Shown: piece after piece, positions 30,746-38,651 of the stretch
Layout: every line of letters starts with the position of its first letter
Numbering within the stretch: position 1 is the first letter of the stretch
Assembly: GCF_004614195.1 (NCBI RefSeq)
Contig: NZ_SPUM01000133.1
Location: 1-44,255, forward strand
DNA: 44,255 nucleotides
Source: Massilia horti
GTDB lineage: Bacteria > Pseudomonadota > Gammaproteobacteria > Burkholderiales > Burkholderiaceae_D
Direction: 5' to 3'
Notes under the pieces: generated by a model
Databases searched by the model: none
Told to the model about the DNA's origin: nothing
Seen by the model: the letters and a program-made list of their open reading frames with translations, nothing else
Position numbers and translations under genes: made by a program

Positions 30746-32335
30746 ATGACTACAAGCACTCTCGATCACGCCCACGACCACGACCACGCCCATGACCACC
30801 CGCATGGCTGGCGCCGCTGGCTGTTCGCCACCAACCACAAGGACATCGGCACGCTCTACCTGTGGTTCTCGTTCACCATGTTCCTGTCGGGCGGCGTGCT
30901 GGCACTGTTGATCCGCTCCGAGCTGTTCAAGCCCGGCCTGCAATTCTTCCAGCCTGAATTCTTCAACCAGCTGACCACGATGCACGGCATCGTGATGGTG
31001 TTCGGCGCGGTCATGCCCGCCTTCGTGGGCTTTGCGAACTGGATGATCCCGCTGCAGATCGGCGCCTCGGACATGGCGTTCGCGCGCATGAACAACTTCT
31101 CGTTCTGGCTGCTGCCGCCGGCCGCGATCCTGCTCGCCACCTCGTTCTTCGTGCCGGGCGGGGCGACCGCCGCCGGCTGGACCCTGTACGCGCCGCTCAC
31201 GACCCAGATGGGTCCGGGCATGGACATGGCGATCTTTGCCCTGCACATCATGGGCGCCTCGTCGATCATGGGTTCGATCAACATCATCGTCACCATCCTG
31301 AACATGCGCGCGCCCGGCATGACCCTGATGAAGATGCCGATGTTCTGCTGGACCTGGCTGATCACCGCCTACCTGCTGATCGCGGTCATGCCGGTGCTGG
31401 CCGGCGCCATCACCATGACGCTGACCGACCGCCACTTCGGCACCACCTTCTTCAACGCCGCCGGCGGCGGCGACCCGGTCATGTACCAGCACATCTTCTG
31501 GTTCTTCGGCCACCCCGAGGTGTACATCATGATCCTGCCGGCGTTCGGCATCGTGTCGCAGATCGTGCCGGCCTTCGCGCGCAAGCCGCTGTTCGGCTAC
31601 GCCTCGATGGTGTACGCCACCGCGTCGATCGCGATCCTGTCGTTCATCGTCTGGGCGCACCACATGTTCACCACCGGCATGCCAGTGACCAGCCAGCTGT
31701 TCTTCATGTACGCCACCATGCTGATCGCGGTGCCGACCGGCGTGAAGGTGTTCAACTGGGTCGCCACCATGTGGCGCGGTTCGATGACCTTTGAGACCTC
31801 GATGCTGTTCGCGGTCGGCTTCATCTTCGTGTTCACGATGGGCGGCTTCACCGGCCTGATCCTGGCCGTGACCCCGATCGACATCGCGCTGCAGGACACC
31901 TACTACGTGGTGGCGCACTTCCACTACGTGCTGGTGGCCGGCTCGCTGTTCGCGCTGTTCGCCGGCTTTTATTACTGGAGCCCGAAGTGGACCGGCCACA
32001 TGTACCCTGAACTGCGCGGCAAGATCCACTTCTGGGCCTCGCTGATCACGTTCAACATCACCTTCTTCCCGATGCACTTCCTGGGCCTGGCCGGCATGCC
32101 GCGCCGCTACGCCGACTACGCCGCGCAGTTCACGGACTGGAACACTGTGGCCACCATCGGCGCGTTCGGCTTTGGCCTGTCGCAGGTCTACTTCCTGTTC
32201 TTCGTGGTGCTGCCGACCATCCGCGGCGGCGCCAAGGCAGCCGACAAGCCGTGGGAAGCGGCGGAAGGCCTGGAATGGACCGTGCCGAGCCCGGCGCCGT
32301 TCCACACCTTCGAAACGCCGCCGCTGGTGAAGTGA
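30746..32335 (+). CDS. coxA: Cytochrome c oxidase subunit I
   Basis: Catalytic subunit holding heme a and the heme a3-CuB site where oxygen is reduced. The 529-residue product has 12 TM helices and invariant ligands in MHGIVMVFG, HPEVYIMILPAFG (His-Tyr cross-link region), WAHHMFTTG and AHFHYVLVAG. The extreme N terminus, LDHAHDHDHAHDHPHGW, contains seven His in 17 residues, a potential metal-binding tail preceding the usual RRWLFATNHKDIGTLY. Follows coxB by 18 nt; its stop overlaps the next small gene (TGATG). Confidence 0.97.
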   Translation: MTTSTLDHAHDHDHAHDHPHGWRRWLFATNHKDIGTLYLWFSFTMFLSGGVLALLIRSELFKPGLQFFQPEFFNQLTTMHGIVMVFGAVMPAFVGFANWMIPLQIGASDMAFARMNNFSFWLLPPAAILLATSFFVPGGATAAGWTLYAPLTTQMGPGMDMAIFALHIMGASSIMGSINIIVTILNMRAPGMTLMKMPMFCWTWLITAYLLIAVMPVLAGAITMTLTDRHFGTTFFNAAGGGDPVMYQHIFWFFGHPEVYIMILPAFGIVSQIVPAFARKPLFGYASMVYATASIAILSFIVWAHHMFTTGMPVTSQLFFMYATMLIAVPTGVKVFNWVATMWRGSMTFETSMLFAVGFIFVFTMGGFTGLILAVTPIDIALQDTYYVVAHFHYVLVAGSLFALFAGFYYWSPKWTGHMYPELRGKIHFWASLITFNITFFPMHFLGLAGMPRRYADYAAQFTDWNTVATIGAFGFGLSQVYFLFFVVLPTIRGGAKAADKPWEAAEGLEWTVPSPAPFHTFETPPLVK

Positions 32336-32448
32336 TGGATGAACCCAAACCGAAGAAGCCGAACAACCTCAGGACTGGTTTGCTGTTGGCGGCGCTGGCG
32401 TTGTTCTTCTTCGTAATGCTGTTTGTAAAACGCCTCTGGCTGAGCTGA
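32335..32448 (+). CDS. Cytochrome oxidase small assembly protein (37 residues)
   Basis: ATG overlaps the coxA stop (TGATG). The product MDEPKPKKPNNLRTGLLLAA and onward has one TM helix (about residues 13-31) with a basic N-terminal region. A small single-TM protein in exactly this position between coxA and ctaG is characteristic of betaproteobacterial cox operons and is annotated as a small assembly protein in related genomes (recollection). Function is inferred from position only. Confidence 0.8.
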   Translation: MDEPKPKKPNNLRTGLLLAALALFFFVMLFVKRLWLS

Positions 32449-32452
32449 AAAA

Positions 32453-33007
32453 GTGAGCAAGGAACAGGATCGCAGTCTCAAGTTGAACCGCACGATGCTG
32501 GGCAAGCTGGTCGTGGTTGCGATCCTGATGTTCGGTTTCGGCTATGCGCTGGTACCCGTCTACCGGAAGGCATGCGAGGTGCTCGGCATTAACGTGCTGA
32601 CGGCGAAGGACGGGACCGTGGCACGGCCGACCAACACCCAGGTCGACCTGTCGCGCACGATCACGATCGAGCTCGACGGCAACGCGCAGGGGCCGTGGCG
32701 CTTCCGGCCGACCCAGAACAGCGTGACGGTGCACCCGGGCGAACTGACCACCGTGATCTACGAGGTGGTCAACACCCAGGGCAGGGCGCTCAAGGCACAG
32801 GCAATCCCGAGTTACGCGCCGCAGTCGGCGGCGCCGCACTTCAAGAAGGTTGAATGCTTCTGTTTCCGGGAGCAGGTGCTGCAGGCGCACGAGGCGCGTC
32901 AGATGCCGGTCGTGTTCTACATCGATCCGGCGCTGCCGCGCGAGGTGACCAACATCACCCTGTCGTACACCTTCTTTGAGATCGGCGCGGTAACCGCGTC
33001 GAAGTGA
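32453..33007 (+). CDS. ctaG: Cytochrome c oxidase assembly protein CtaG (Cox11)
   Basis: Copper chaperone inserting CuB into subunit I. The 184-residue product has one N-terminal TM helix (VVVAILMFGFGYALVPVY), then a periplasmic Ig-like domain with the copper-binding ECFCFREQVL near residue 140 and MPVVFYIDP. It starts with GTG at 32453, 4 nt after the small upstream gene; no ATG fits better. Expected to be translationally coupled. Confidence 0.95.
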   Translation: MSKEQDRSLKLNRTMLGKLVVVAILMFGFGYALVPVYRKACEVLGINVLTAKDGTVARPTNTQVDLSRTITIELDGNAQGPWRFRPTQNSVTVHPGELTTVIYEVVNTQGRALKAQAIPSYAPQSAAPHFKKVECFCFREQVLQAHEARQMPVVFYIDPALPREVTNITLSYTFFEIGAVTASK

Positions 33008-33008
33008 T

Positions 33009-33224
33009 ATGGACGAGACAGACAAACCGACCCAGCGCAACGCCTCATTCGGCAAGACGATGAAGGCCGTGTTCTGGTCGTTCTTCGGGGTGCGCAAGAA
33101 GCGGGACTACGACCATGATGCGGCGCACCTGAACCCATTACACCTGATCGTCGCCGCGCTGATCGGGCTGGTGCTGTTTATCGGGGTGCTGATCGCCCTC
33201 GTGAAATTTGCGGTATCGAAGTAA
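33009..33224 (+). CDS. DUF2970-family small membrane protein
   Basis: A 71-residue protein with a soluble basic N-terminal half (SFGKTMKAVFWSFFGVRKKRDY) and one C-terminal TM helix (HLIVAALIGLVLFIGVLIAL). DUF2970 proteins sit between ctaG and coxC in many betaproteobacteria; a role in oxidase assembly is inferred from that position. Starts 1 nt after the ctaG stop. Confidence 0.85.
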   Translation: MDETDKPTQRNASFGKTMKAVFWSFFGVRKKRDYDHDAAHLNPLHLIVAALIGLVLFIGVLIALVKFAVSK

Positions 33225-33284
33225 GCATTCCAACTGAAGCAACTACTCAACACCACAGTACAAGATTGACTTAGGAGATTGAAG

Positions 33285-34142
33285 ATGAGTTTGCCACACA
33301 CCGCGCCGTACTACTTCGTGCCGGGCCCCTCGAAATGGCCGGTCGCCGCCGGCGTCTCGATGCTCACGACCATGGCCGGCGCGTCCGGCTGGGTCAACGG
33401 CACCGTCTGGGGGCCGGGGGTCTGCATCGCCGGCATCGTTGCGATGCTCGTCACCTTGTATTTCTGGTTCGGTGATGCGATTTCCGAATCGGAATCGGGC
33501 AAGTATGGCGCCCGCATCGACACCTCGTACCGCTGGTCGATGAGCTGGTTCATCTTCTCCGAAGTCATGTTCTTCGGCGCCTTTTTCGGTGCGCTGTTCT
33601 ACGCGCGCTCGATCTCGATGCCGTGGCTGTCCGACCTCGACCACAAGATCCTCTGGCCGGACTTTAACGGCCACTGGGGCAACGCCGGCCCGGCAGGCGT
33701 GATCGAGCCGTTCACCACGATGGGCCCGTTCCCGATCCCGACCATCAACACCGCGTTGCTGCTCTCCTCGGGCGTGACCCTGACCATCGCGCACCACGCG
33801 CTGCGCGCGGGGCACCGCAGCAAGACCGCGTTCTGGCTGTTCATGACCATCGTGCTGGGCGCGGTCTTCATTGGCTTCCAGGCTTACGAGTACCACCACG
33901 CGTACACCGAGCTGAACCTCAAGCTGTCGTCGGGCATCTACGGTTCAACCTTCTTCATGTTGACCGGCTTTCACGGCTTCCACGTGACGCTGGGTGCGAT
34001 CATGCTGTCGGTGATCCTGTACCGCGTGCTGCGAGGGCACTTTACGCCAGACAGTCATTTCGGGTTTGAAGGCGCGGCGTGGTACTGGCACTTTGTCGAC
34101 GTGGTGTGGCTGGGCTTGTATATCGTCGTGTATTGGATGTAA
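33285..34142 (+). CDS. coxC: Cytochrome c oxidase subunit III
   Basis: Seven-TM subunit that stabilises the oxidase and holds structural lipid. The 285-residue product has family hallmarks YYFVPGPSKWP at the start, WFGDAISESESG, RWSMSWFIFSEVMFFGAFFG split over 75-100, QAYEYHHAYTELNL and GFHGFHVTLGAIML with WYWHFVDVVWL at the end. GGAGATTGAAG precedes ATG 33285. Last gene of the first cox transcription unit. Confidence 0.97.
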   Translation: MSLPHTAPYYFVPGPSKWPVAAGVSMLTTMAGASGWVNGTVWGPGVCIAGIVAMLVTLYFWFGDAISESESGKYGARIDTSYRWSMSWFIFSEVMFFGAFFGALFYARSISMPWLSDLDHKILWPDFNGHWGNAGPAGVIEPFTTMGPFPIPTINTALLLSSGVTLTIAHHALRAGHRSKTAFWLFMTIVLGAVFIGFQAYEYHHAYTELNLKLSSGIYGSTFFMLTGFHGFHVTLGAIMLSVILYRVLRGHFTPDSHFGFEGAAWYWHFVDVVWLGLYIVVYWM

Positions 34143-34157
34143 AAGGGCCTGTGCGGC

Positions 34158-34234
34158 GTAGGGTGCGCACCTGTGCGCACGCGGTACGGTTGCGCAAAGT
34201 TTGCTTCCGCGTGCGCACGGGGTGCGCACCCTAC
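34158..34234. repeat. REP-like inverted pair, locus 6
   Basis: Left arm 34158-34187 and right arm 34207-34234 with a 19-bp spacer (GGTTGCGCAAAGTTTGCTT); the right arm has an extra G (GCACGGGGTGCGC). It lies directly after coxC and before the bidirectional terminator, in a convergent gap. Confidence 0.9.
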
Positions 34235-34260
34235 GGTATTCGGCCCGTTTGCTGAATGAA

Positions 34261-34299
34261 AAAGGGGACGGGCTGCGTCTGCAGCCGTCCCCGGTTTTT
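34261..34299. terminator. Bidirectional intrinsic terminator between coxC and the DUF2909 gene
   Basis: GGGGACGGGCTGC pairs with GCAGCCGTCCCC (12 bp, one bulge, loop GTCT). The plus strand continues GGTTTTT; on the minus strand the stem is followed by a T-run as well (complement of AAAAA before 34264). It serves both convergent genes and separates the two halves of the cox cluster. Confidence 0.9.
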
Positions 34300-34305
34300 A
34301 TCCGG

Positions 34306-34512
34306 CTAGCGCATCGAAATGCCAGTCGGCTGGATCCAGCCCAGCTTGTAGGCGCCGAGCACGATCAGGAACAGGGTGACCGACAGCCCGACACGCATCG
34401 CCAGTGCCTGCACTGTGCGGTTGCTCCTGCCCTTGTCGCGCATCAGGAAGAACAAGGCCGAGGCGAGGCTGGCGATGATCAGGGTGAATGCGATGCCAAC
34501 GAAGATTTTCAT
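34306..34512 (-). CDS. DUF2909-type twin-transmembrane small protein
   Basis: A 68-residue protein with two TM helices (residues about 3-23, FVGIAFTLIIASLASALFFL, and 42-60, VGLSVTLFLIVLGAYKLGW) joined by a basic loop RDKGRSNRT. DUF2909 members are found opposite surf1 in cox clusters of related bacteria, so a role in oxidase biogenesis is suspected but unproven. Divergent from surf1 with a 42-nt gap. No clear ribosome-binding site. Confidence 0.85.
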   Translation of the reverse strand: MKIFVGIAFTLIIASLASALFFLMRDKGRSNRTVQALAMRVGLSVTLFLIVLGAYKLGWIQPTGISMR

Positions 34513-34554
34513 GATGCGGCTCTGGCCCCATATGTCAGTTGAGGCTTCATTGTA

Positions 34555-35283
34555 ATGCGTTTCACCTTTCATTTTAGACTAGTACCTTTCATCGCGACCG
34601 TGCTGCTGGTTGCGCTGGGCATTGCGCTGGGCAACTGGCAGGAGCGGCGCGCTGCTCAAAAGATGGCGATCTACCAGCGGCTGGCCGAGCGCTTCCCCCA
34701 GGCGCCCATCGTGCTCGGTCCCGCGCCCATGCCGGCCGCGCCAATGGAATTTCGGCGCGTCACCGTCACCGGCCAGTTCGACACGGCATGGCCAATTTTT
34801 CTAGAGAATAAGACTTACCAGGGCCGTCCCGGGTCGTATCTCGTAATGCCGTTTAAAATAGCGGATTCGCAGATGTACGTACTGGTCGCGCGCGGCTGGT
34901 TGCCGGGCGATCCGGCTCGCTATGACAAGGTCCCCGACTATCCGACGCCCACTGGCACGGTGACGATCGAAGGCAGGGTGGCCGGCTCGCTCGGCCGTGC
35001 CCTGCAGTTGGGCAAGCCTCCCGTGTTGCGGCCGAACGCCTTCGTGCAGAACCTCGAACCGGCCGCGTTTGCCCAGGCCAGCGGCTTGCGGTTGCAGCCG
35101 TTTTTTGTCGAGCAGACTGGCCCCAAGCTGGAAGGCGAACCGTTCGTGCGTGATTGGCCGGCGCCGGCAATGGGGATCGAGAAACACCAGGGCTACGCGT
35201 TCCAGTGGTACGCGCTGGCAGCGATGGCCTTCCTCTTTTTTGTGATAACGGGATTTCGGAGTGGAACGAAACATGACGGCTGA
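34555..35283 (+). CDS. SURF1-family oxidase assembly protein
   Basis: Assists heme a insertion into subunit I. The 242-residue product has TM helices at both ends (residues about 10-25 and 218-236) and a periplasmic domain with FRRVTVTGQFD, FLENKTYQGRPGSYLVMPF, LVARGWLPGD and NHQGYAFQWYALA-like HQGYAFQWYAL. Length is typical for bacterial Surf1. First gene of the second cox unit; overlaps the next gene by 11 nt. Confidence 0.92.
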   Translation: MRFTFHFRLVPFIATVLLVALGIALGNWQERRAAQKMAIYQRLAERFPQAPIVLGPAPMPAAPMEFRRVTVTGQFDTAWPIFLENKTYQGRPGSYLVMPFKIADSQMYVLVARGWLPGDPARYDKVPDYPTPTGTVTIEGRVAGSLGRALQLGKPPVLRPNAFVQNLEPAAFAQASGLRLQPFFVEQTGPKLEGEPFVRDWPAPAMGIEKHQGYAFQWYALAAMAFLFFVITGFRSGTKHDG

Positions 35284-35887
35284 GGTAGCAAGCAGGACGG
35301 CCCGCGTCAACGGGCGCTGGAAAATGTTGTTGGTGTTCCTGATCTGCGCGGCGCCGATGATTGCGGCCTACGTGGCTTATTACATCGTCAAGCCAACTTC
35401 GCGCAACAACTACGGCACGCTGATCGATCCGCGCAACCATCCCATTCCCGCGATGGCCACGACCACGCTCGATGGCCGGCCGCAGACGCTCGATGCGTTC
35501 AAGGGCAAGTGGATCATGCTCAAGGCCGGCGGCGGCGCCTGCAACGACGCCTGCCGCAACCAGCTGTTCGAGATGCGCCAGTTGCGTCTGATGCAAGGCA
35601 AGGAAATGGACCGCATCGAGCGCGTCTGGCTGATCACCGACAGCGAACCGCTGGACACGATCGTGATCCGCGAATTCGACGGCACCCACATGCTGCGCGC
35701 GCCGCAAAACGTCGTCAACCAATGGTTGCCTGCCGATCCGGGCACCACCTTCGAAGACCACATTTACCTGATCGACCCGCTGGGCAACCTGATGTTGAGC
35801 TTCCCGAAAGACGCGGACCGCCCGGAAGCGCGCAAGAAGATGCACAAGGACATTGCCAAGCTGCTCAAGGCGTCCGCGATCGGCTGA
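35273..35887 (+). CDS. Membrane-anchored SCO-like thioredoxin-fold protein
   Basis: A 204-residue protein with an N-terminal TM anchor (residues about 18-38) and a periplasmic thioredoxin-like domain: FKGKWIMLKAGGGACNDACRNQLFEMRQLRLMQGKE, VWLITDSEPLD and EDHIYLIDPLGNLMLSF presented in sections. C90 and C94 form CxxxC and H163 is distal, the same triad SCO proteins use for copper, though the CPDVCP context is lost. Sits between surf1 and heme A synthase, so copper delivery or redox control of oxidase assembly is likely. Start 35273 has GGAG at good spacing; a GTG at 35261 is possible. Confidence 0.8.
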   Translation: MTAEVASRTARVNGRWKMLLVFLICAAPMIAAYVAYYIVKPTSRNNYGTLIDPRNHPIPAMATTTLDGRPQTLDAFKGKWIMLKAGGGACNDACRNQLFEMRQLRLMQGKEMDRIERVWLITDSEPLDTIVIREFDGTHMLRAPQNVVNQWLPADPGTTFEDHIYLIDPLGNLMLSFPKDADRPEARKKMHKDIAKLLKASAIG

Positions 35888-35894
35888 TTTCAAG

Positions 35895-37046
35895 ATGCAC
35901 GTAACACACCTGATCCAACTGGCCGTCACCGGCCTGCTCGTGGCCTGCCTGCCGCTCTCGATGGTCTGGATGTCATCCGACGCCAACAAGTACCGCAAGC
36001 TGGTGTGGGTGGCTGTCTTCCTCACTTTTGACCTGATCGTGTTCGGCGGCTTCACGCGCCTGACCGACTCGGGCCTGGGCTGCCCCGACTGGCCCGGCTG
36101 CTACGGCATGGCCAACCCGTTCCTGGCGCACGAGCACATTTCGGCGGCCGAGGCGCTTATGCCCACCGGTCCCGTCACCGTGGCCAAGGCCTGGATCGAG
36201 ATGATCCACCGCTACCTGGCGATGGGCATCGGCTTCGTGATCATCGCGCTGATGATCAAGGCGTGGCAGCAGTGGCGACGGACGCGCGCGAGCGCGTTTG
36301 CGCCGCTGATGCCGACGCTGCTGTTTCTTCTCGTCTGCCTGCAGGGCGCGTTCGGCGCCTGGACCGTGACCATGAAGCTGCAGCCGATTATCGTGACGAC
36401 CCACCTGCTGCTGGGGCTGACGCTGCTGGCGATGCTCGTTTGGTTGGGCGGGCGCGAGGACAACGTGCTTGCGCCGCCCCAGCCGTCGCACGACCCTGCC
36501 GCGCTGCGCGGCGTGCGCCGCCTGGCAATCGGGTCGGCGCTGGTTCTCCTGGTGCAGATCGCGCTGGGCGGGTGGGTGAGCACCAACTACGCGACCCTGG
36601 CCTGCAGCGATTTCCCGCTTTGCAATGGCCAACTGGTGCCGGAAATGGATTTCGAACATGGCTTCACGCTGTGGCGTGAACTGGGCCGCACGGCCGCCGG
36701 CCATTACCTGCCGTTCTCGGCGTTGACGGCCATCCACTGGGTGCATCGCAACTTCGCGATGATCGTGGTCGTCGTGCTGGGTCTGACGGTGTGGCGCGCC
36801 TGGCCGCATGCCCACCTGCGACCGACCGCGCGCAAGCTCGCGCTGGTGCTGTCGCTGCAGGCGCTGACCGGTGTTGCGACAGTGTTTCTAAACTTCCCAC
36901 TCACCATCGCCGTTCTCCACAACGCGGGGGCGGCGCTGCTGGTGCTGCTGGTAACCATGTTAAACTACAAGGCCAAGTACCAACTGGACCTGGCGTCGCC
37001 TACCCCCCGCGCGCCAAACGTCACTCCTGCAAGTCTCCACCAATGA
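35895..37046 (+). CDS. ctaA: Heme A synthase CtaA (Cox15)
   Basis: Oxidises heme O to heme A in the membrane. The 383-residue product has eight TM helices in two four-helix halves. Conserved residues: FGGFTRLTDSGLGCPDWPGCYG, EMIHRYLAMGIGF, TTHLLLGLTLLAML, QIALGGWVSTNYATLACSDFPLC, IHWVHRNFA and VLHNAGAALLVLL. The paired Cys near residues 70-80 and 240-250 are typical of the regulated type. Its last four bases overlap the ctaB start (ATGA). Confidence 0.95.
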   Translation: MHVTHLIQLAVTGLLVACLPLSMVWMSSDANKYRKLVWVAVFLTFDLIVFGGFTRLTDSGLGCPDWPGCYGMANPFLAHEHISAAEALMPTGPVTVAKAWIEMIHRYLAMGIGFVIIALMIKAWQQWRRTRASAFAPLMPTLLFLLVCLQGAFGAWTVTMKLQPIIVTTHLLLGLTLLAMLVWLGGREDNVLAPPQPSHDPAALRGVRRLAIGSALVLLVQIALGGWVSTNYATLACSDFPLCNGQLVPEMDFEHGFTLWRELGRTAAGHYLPFSALTAIHWVHRNFAMIVVVVLGLTVWRAWPHAHLRPTARKLALVLSLQALTGVATVFLNFPLTIAVLHNAGAALLVLLVTMLNYKAKYQLDLASPTPRAPNVTPASLHQ

Positions 37047-37936
37047 CCACCCAGACTATTAGCCACAAGCCTGCCACCCGCGCATCGCAGTACTGGGCGC
37101 TGACCAAGCCCCGGGTAACCCAGCTGGCCGTGTTTTGCGCCGTGATCGGCATGTTCCTGTCGACCGACGGCTTTCCCGGCTGGCGCCCCCTGATCGCCGG
37201 CACCATCGGCATCTGGCTGCTGGCCGGCGCCGCGTTTGCCGTCAACTGCCTGGTCGAGGCCGAAGTGGACGCACGCATGGCGCGCACCGCGCGCCGCGCC
37301 ACCGCCATGGGCGAACTCTCGCGCACCCAGACCCTGACCTTTTCCGGCGTGATCGGCGGCGCCGGCATGTGGGTGCTGTACACCCAGGTCAACCCGCTGA
37401 CGATGTGGCTCACCTTCGTTACCTTCGTGGGCTACGCGGTGATCTACACCATCCTGCTCAAGCCCTACACGCCGCAGAACATCGTGATCGGCGGCTTGTC
37501 GGGCGCCATGCCGCCGGCGCTCGGCTGGGCCGCGGTCGCAGACCACGTGCCGATGGAGGCATGGCTGCTGGTGCTGATCATCTTCATGTGGACCCCGCCG
37601 CATTTCTGGGCGCTGGCCATGTACCGGCGCGACGACTACAAGCGCTCGGGCCTGCCGATGATGCCGGTCACCCACGGGCTGAAATACACCGGCCTGCAGG
37701 TGTGGCTGTACACCGTCGCGCTGGCTGCCACCACGCTGCTGCCGTGGGCCGTGCACATGAGCGGCCTGCTGTACCTGGGCGCCGCCGTCGTGCTCAACGC
37801 CGTTTTCCTGCGCCACGCCTGGCTGATCTACAAGCACTACACCGACCAGATCGCGCGCAAGGCATTTGCCTGGTCGATCGTCTACCTGTCGCTGCTGTTC
37901 GCGGCGCTGCTGGTCGACCACTATTTCAAGTTCTGA
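37043..37936 (+). CDS. ctaB: Heme O synthase (protoheme IX farnesyltransferase) CtaB
   Basis: UbiA-family membrane prenyltransferase that farnesylates heme B to heme O, substrate for CtaA. The 297-residue product has multiple TM helices, YWALTKPRVTQLAVF at the N terminus, the Asp-rich region NCLVEAEVDARMARTARR, YTPQNIVIGGLSGAMPPALG, FMWTPPHFWALAMYRRDDY and PMMPVTHG. The start overlaps the ctaA stop, supporting coupled synthesis of consecutive pathway enzymes. Confidence 0.96.
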   Translation: MTTQTISHKPATRASQYWALTKPRVTQLAVFCAVIGMFLSTDGFPGWRPLIAGTIGIWLLAGAAFAVNCLVEAEVDARMARTARRATAMGELSRTQTLTFSGVIGGAGMWVLYTQVNPLTMWLTFVTFVGYAVIYTILLKPYTPQNIVIGGLSGAMPPALGWAAVADHVPMEAWLLVLIIFMWTPPHFWALAMYRRDDYKRSGLPMMPVTHGLKYTGLQVWLYTVALAATTLLPWAVHMSGLLYLGAAVVLNAVFLRHAWLIYKHYTDQIARKAFAWSIVYLSLLFAALLVDHYFKF

Positions 37937-37943
37937 TTTCGAT

Positions 37944-38528
37944 ATGAAAAAACTGCTGACCGTGCTGGTCATGACCGTGCTGCTGGCCGGCTGTGACAAG
38001 GTGTTCCACAAGGCGCCGAGCTTCGAAAATACCGATGTGACCGGGCTCGAGTATGGCAAAGATTTCTCGCTGCTTGATCACAACGGCAAGCCGCGCACCC
38101 TGGCCGATTTCAAGGGCAAGGTGGTTGTCATGTTCTTCGGCTACACCCAGTGCCCGGACGTGTGCCCGACCACCATGGCCGAAATGACGTCCGTGATGAA
38201 GGAACTGGGGCCGTCCGCCGACAAGGTGCAGGTGCTGTTCGTCACGCTCGACCCGGAGCGCGACACGCGCGAAATCCTGTCGCAATACGTGCCGGCGTTC
38301 GACCAGCGTTTCCTGGGACTGTATGGCACGCCCGAGCAGACCGCCCAGGTGGCCAAGGAATTCAAGGTGTTCTACACGAAAGTGCCGGGGTCGGCAGCAA
38401 ACACTTACACGCTCGACCACTTTGCCGGCATGTATGTGTTCGACCAGGACGGCAAGATTCGCCTGTTCGTGCGCAATGGGCAGGATCCGCGGACGATCGT
38501 TCACGACATCCGGCAGCTGTTATCGTAA
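37944..38528 (+). CDS. SCO-family copper chaperone lipoprotein
   Basis: Periplasmic copper metallochaperone/thiol reductase for the CuA site. The 194-residue product has a lipoprotein signal (LLAGC, lipidated C17) and a thioredoxin-fold domain with GYTQCPDVCPTTMAEM (C70, C74) and H159 in YTLDHFAGMYVF, the full copper triad. Last gene of the second cox unit; follows ctaB by 7 nt and is followed by a REP-like repeat. Confidence 0.95.
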   Translation: MKKLLTVLVMTVLLAGCDKVFHKAPSFENTDVTGLEYGKDFSLLDHNGKPRTLADFKGKVVVMFFGYTQCPDVCPTTMAEMTSVMKELGPSADKVQVLFVTLDPERDTREILSQYVPAFDQRFLGLYGTPEQTAQVAKEFKVFYTKVPGSAANTYTLDHFAGMYVFDQDGKIRLFVRNGQDPRTIVHDIRQLLS

Positions 38529-38551
38529 GGTAGAGCAAACTAGACGCAAAC

Positions 38552-38627
38552 GTACCGCGTGCGCACAGGTGCGCACCCTACGGCTACGATTTGCACGCCG
38601 TAGGGTGCGCACCCGTGCGCACCGGTA
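38552..38627. repeat. REP-like inverted pair in reversed order, locus 7
   Basis: CCTAC-ending arm first (38552-38581), GTAGGG-starting arm second (38600-38627), spacer of 18 bp (GGCTACGATTTGCACGCC). The second arm has lost two bases (GTGCGCACCGGTAC). Same order as locus 5; between convergent gene ends. Confidence 0.9.
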
Positions 38628-38651
38628 CGTTCGCGTTTCGTTGGCGCTTCT

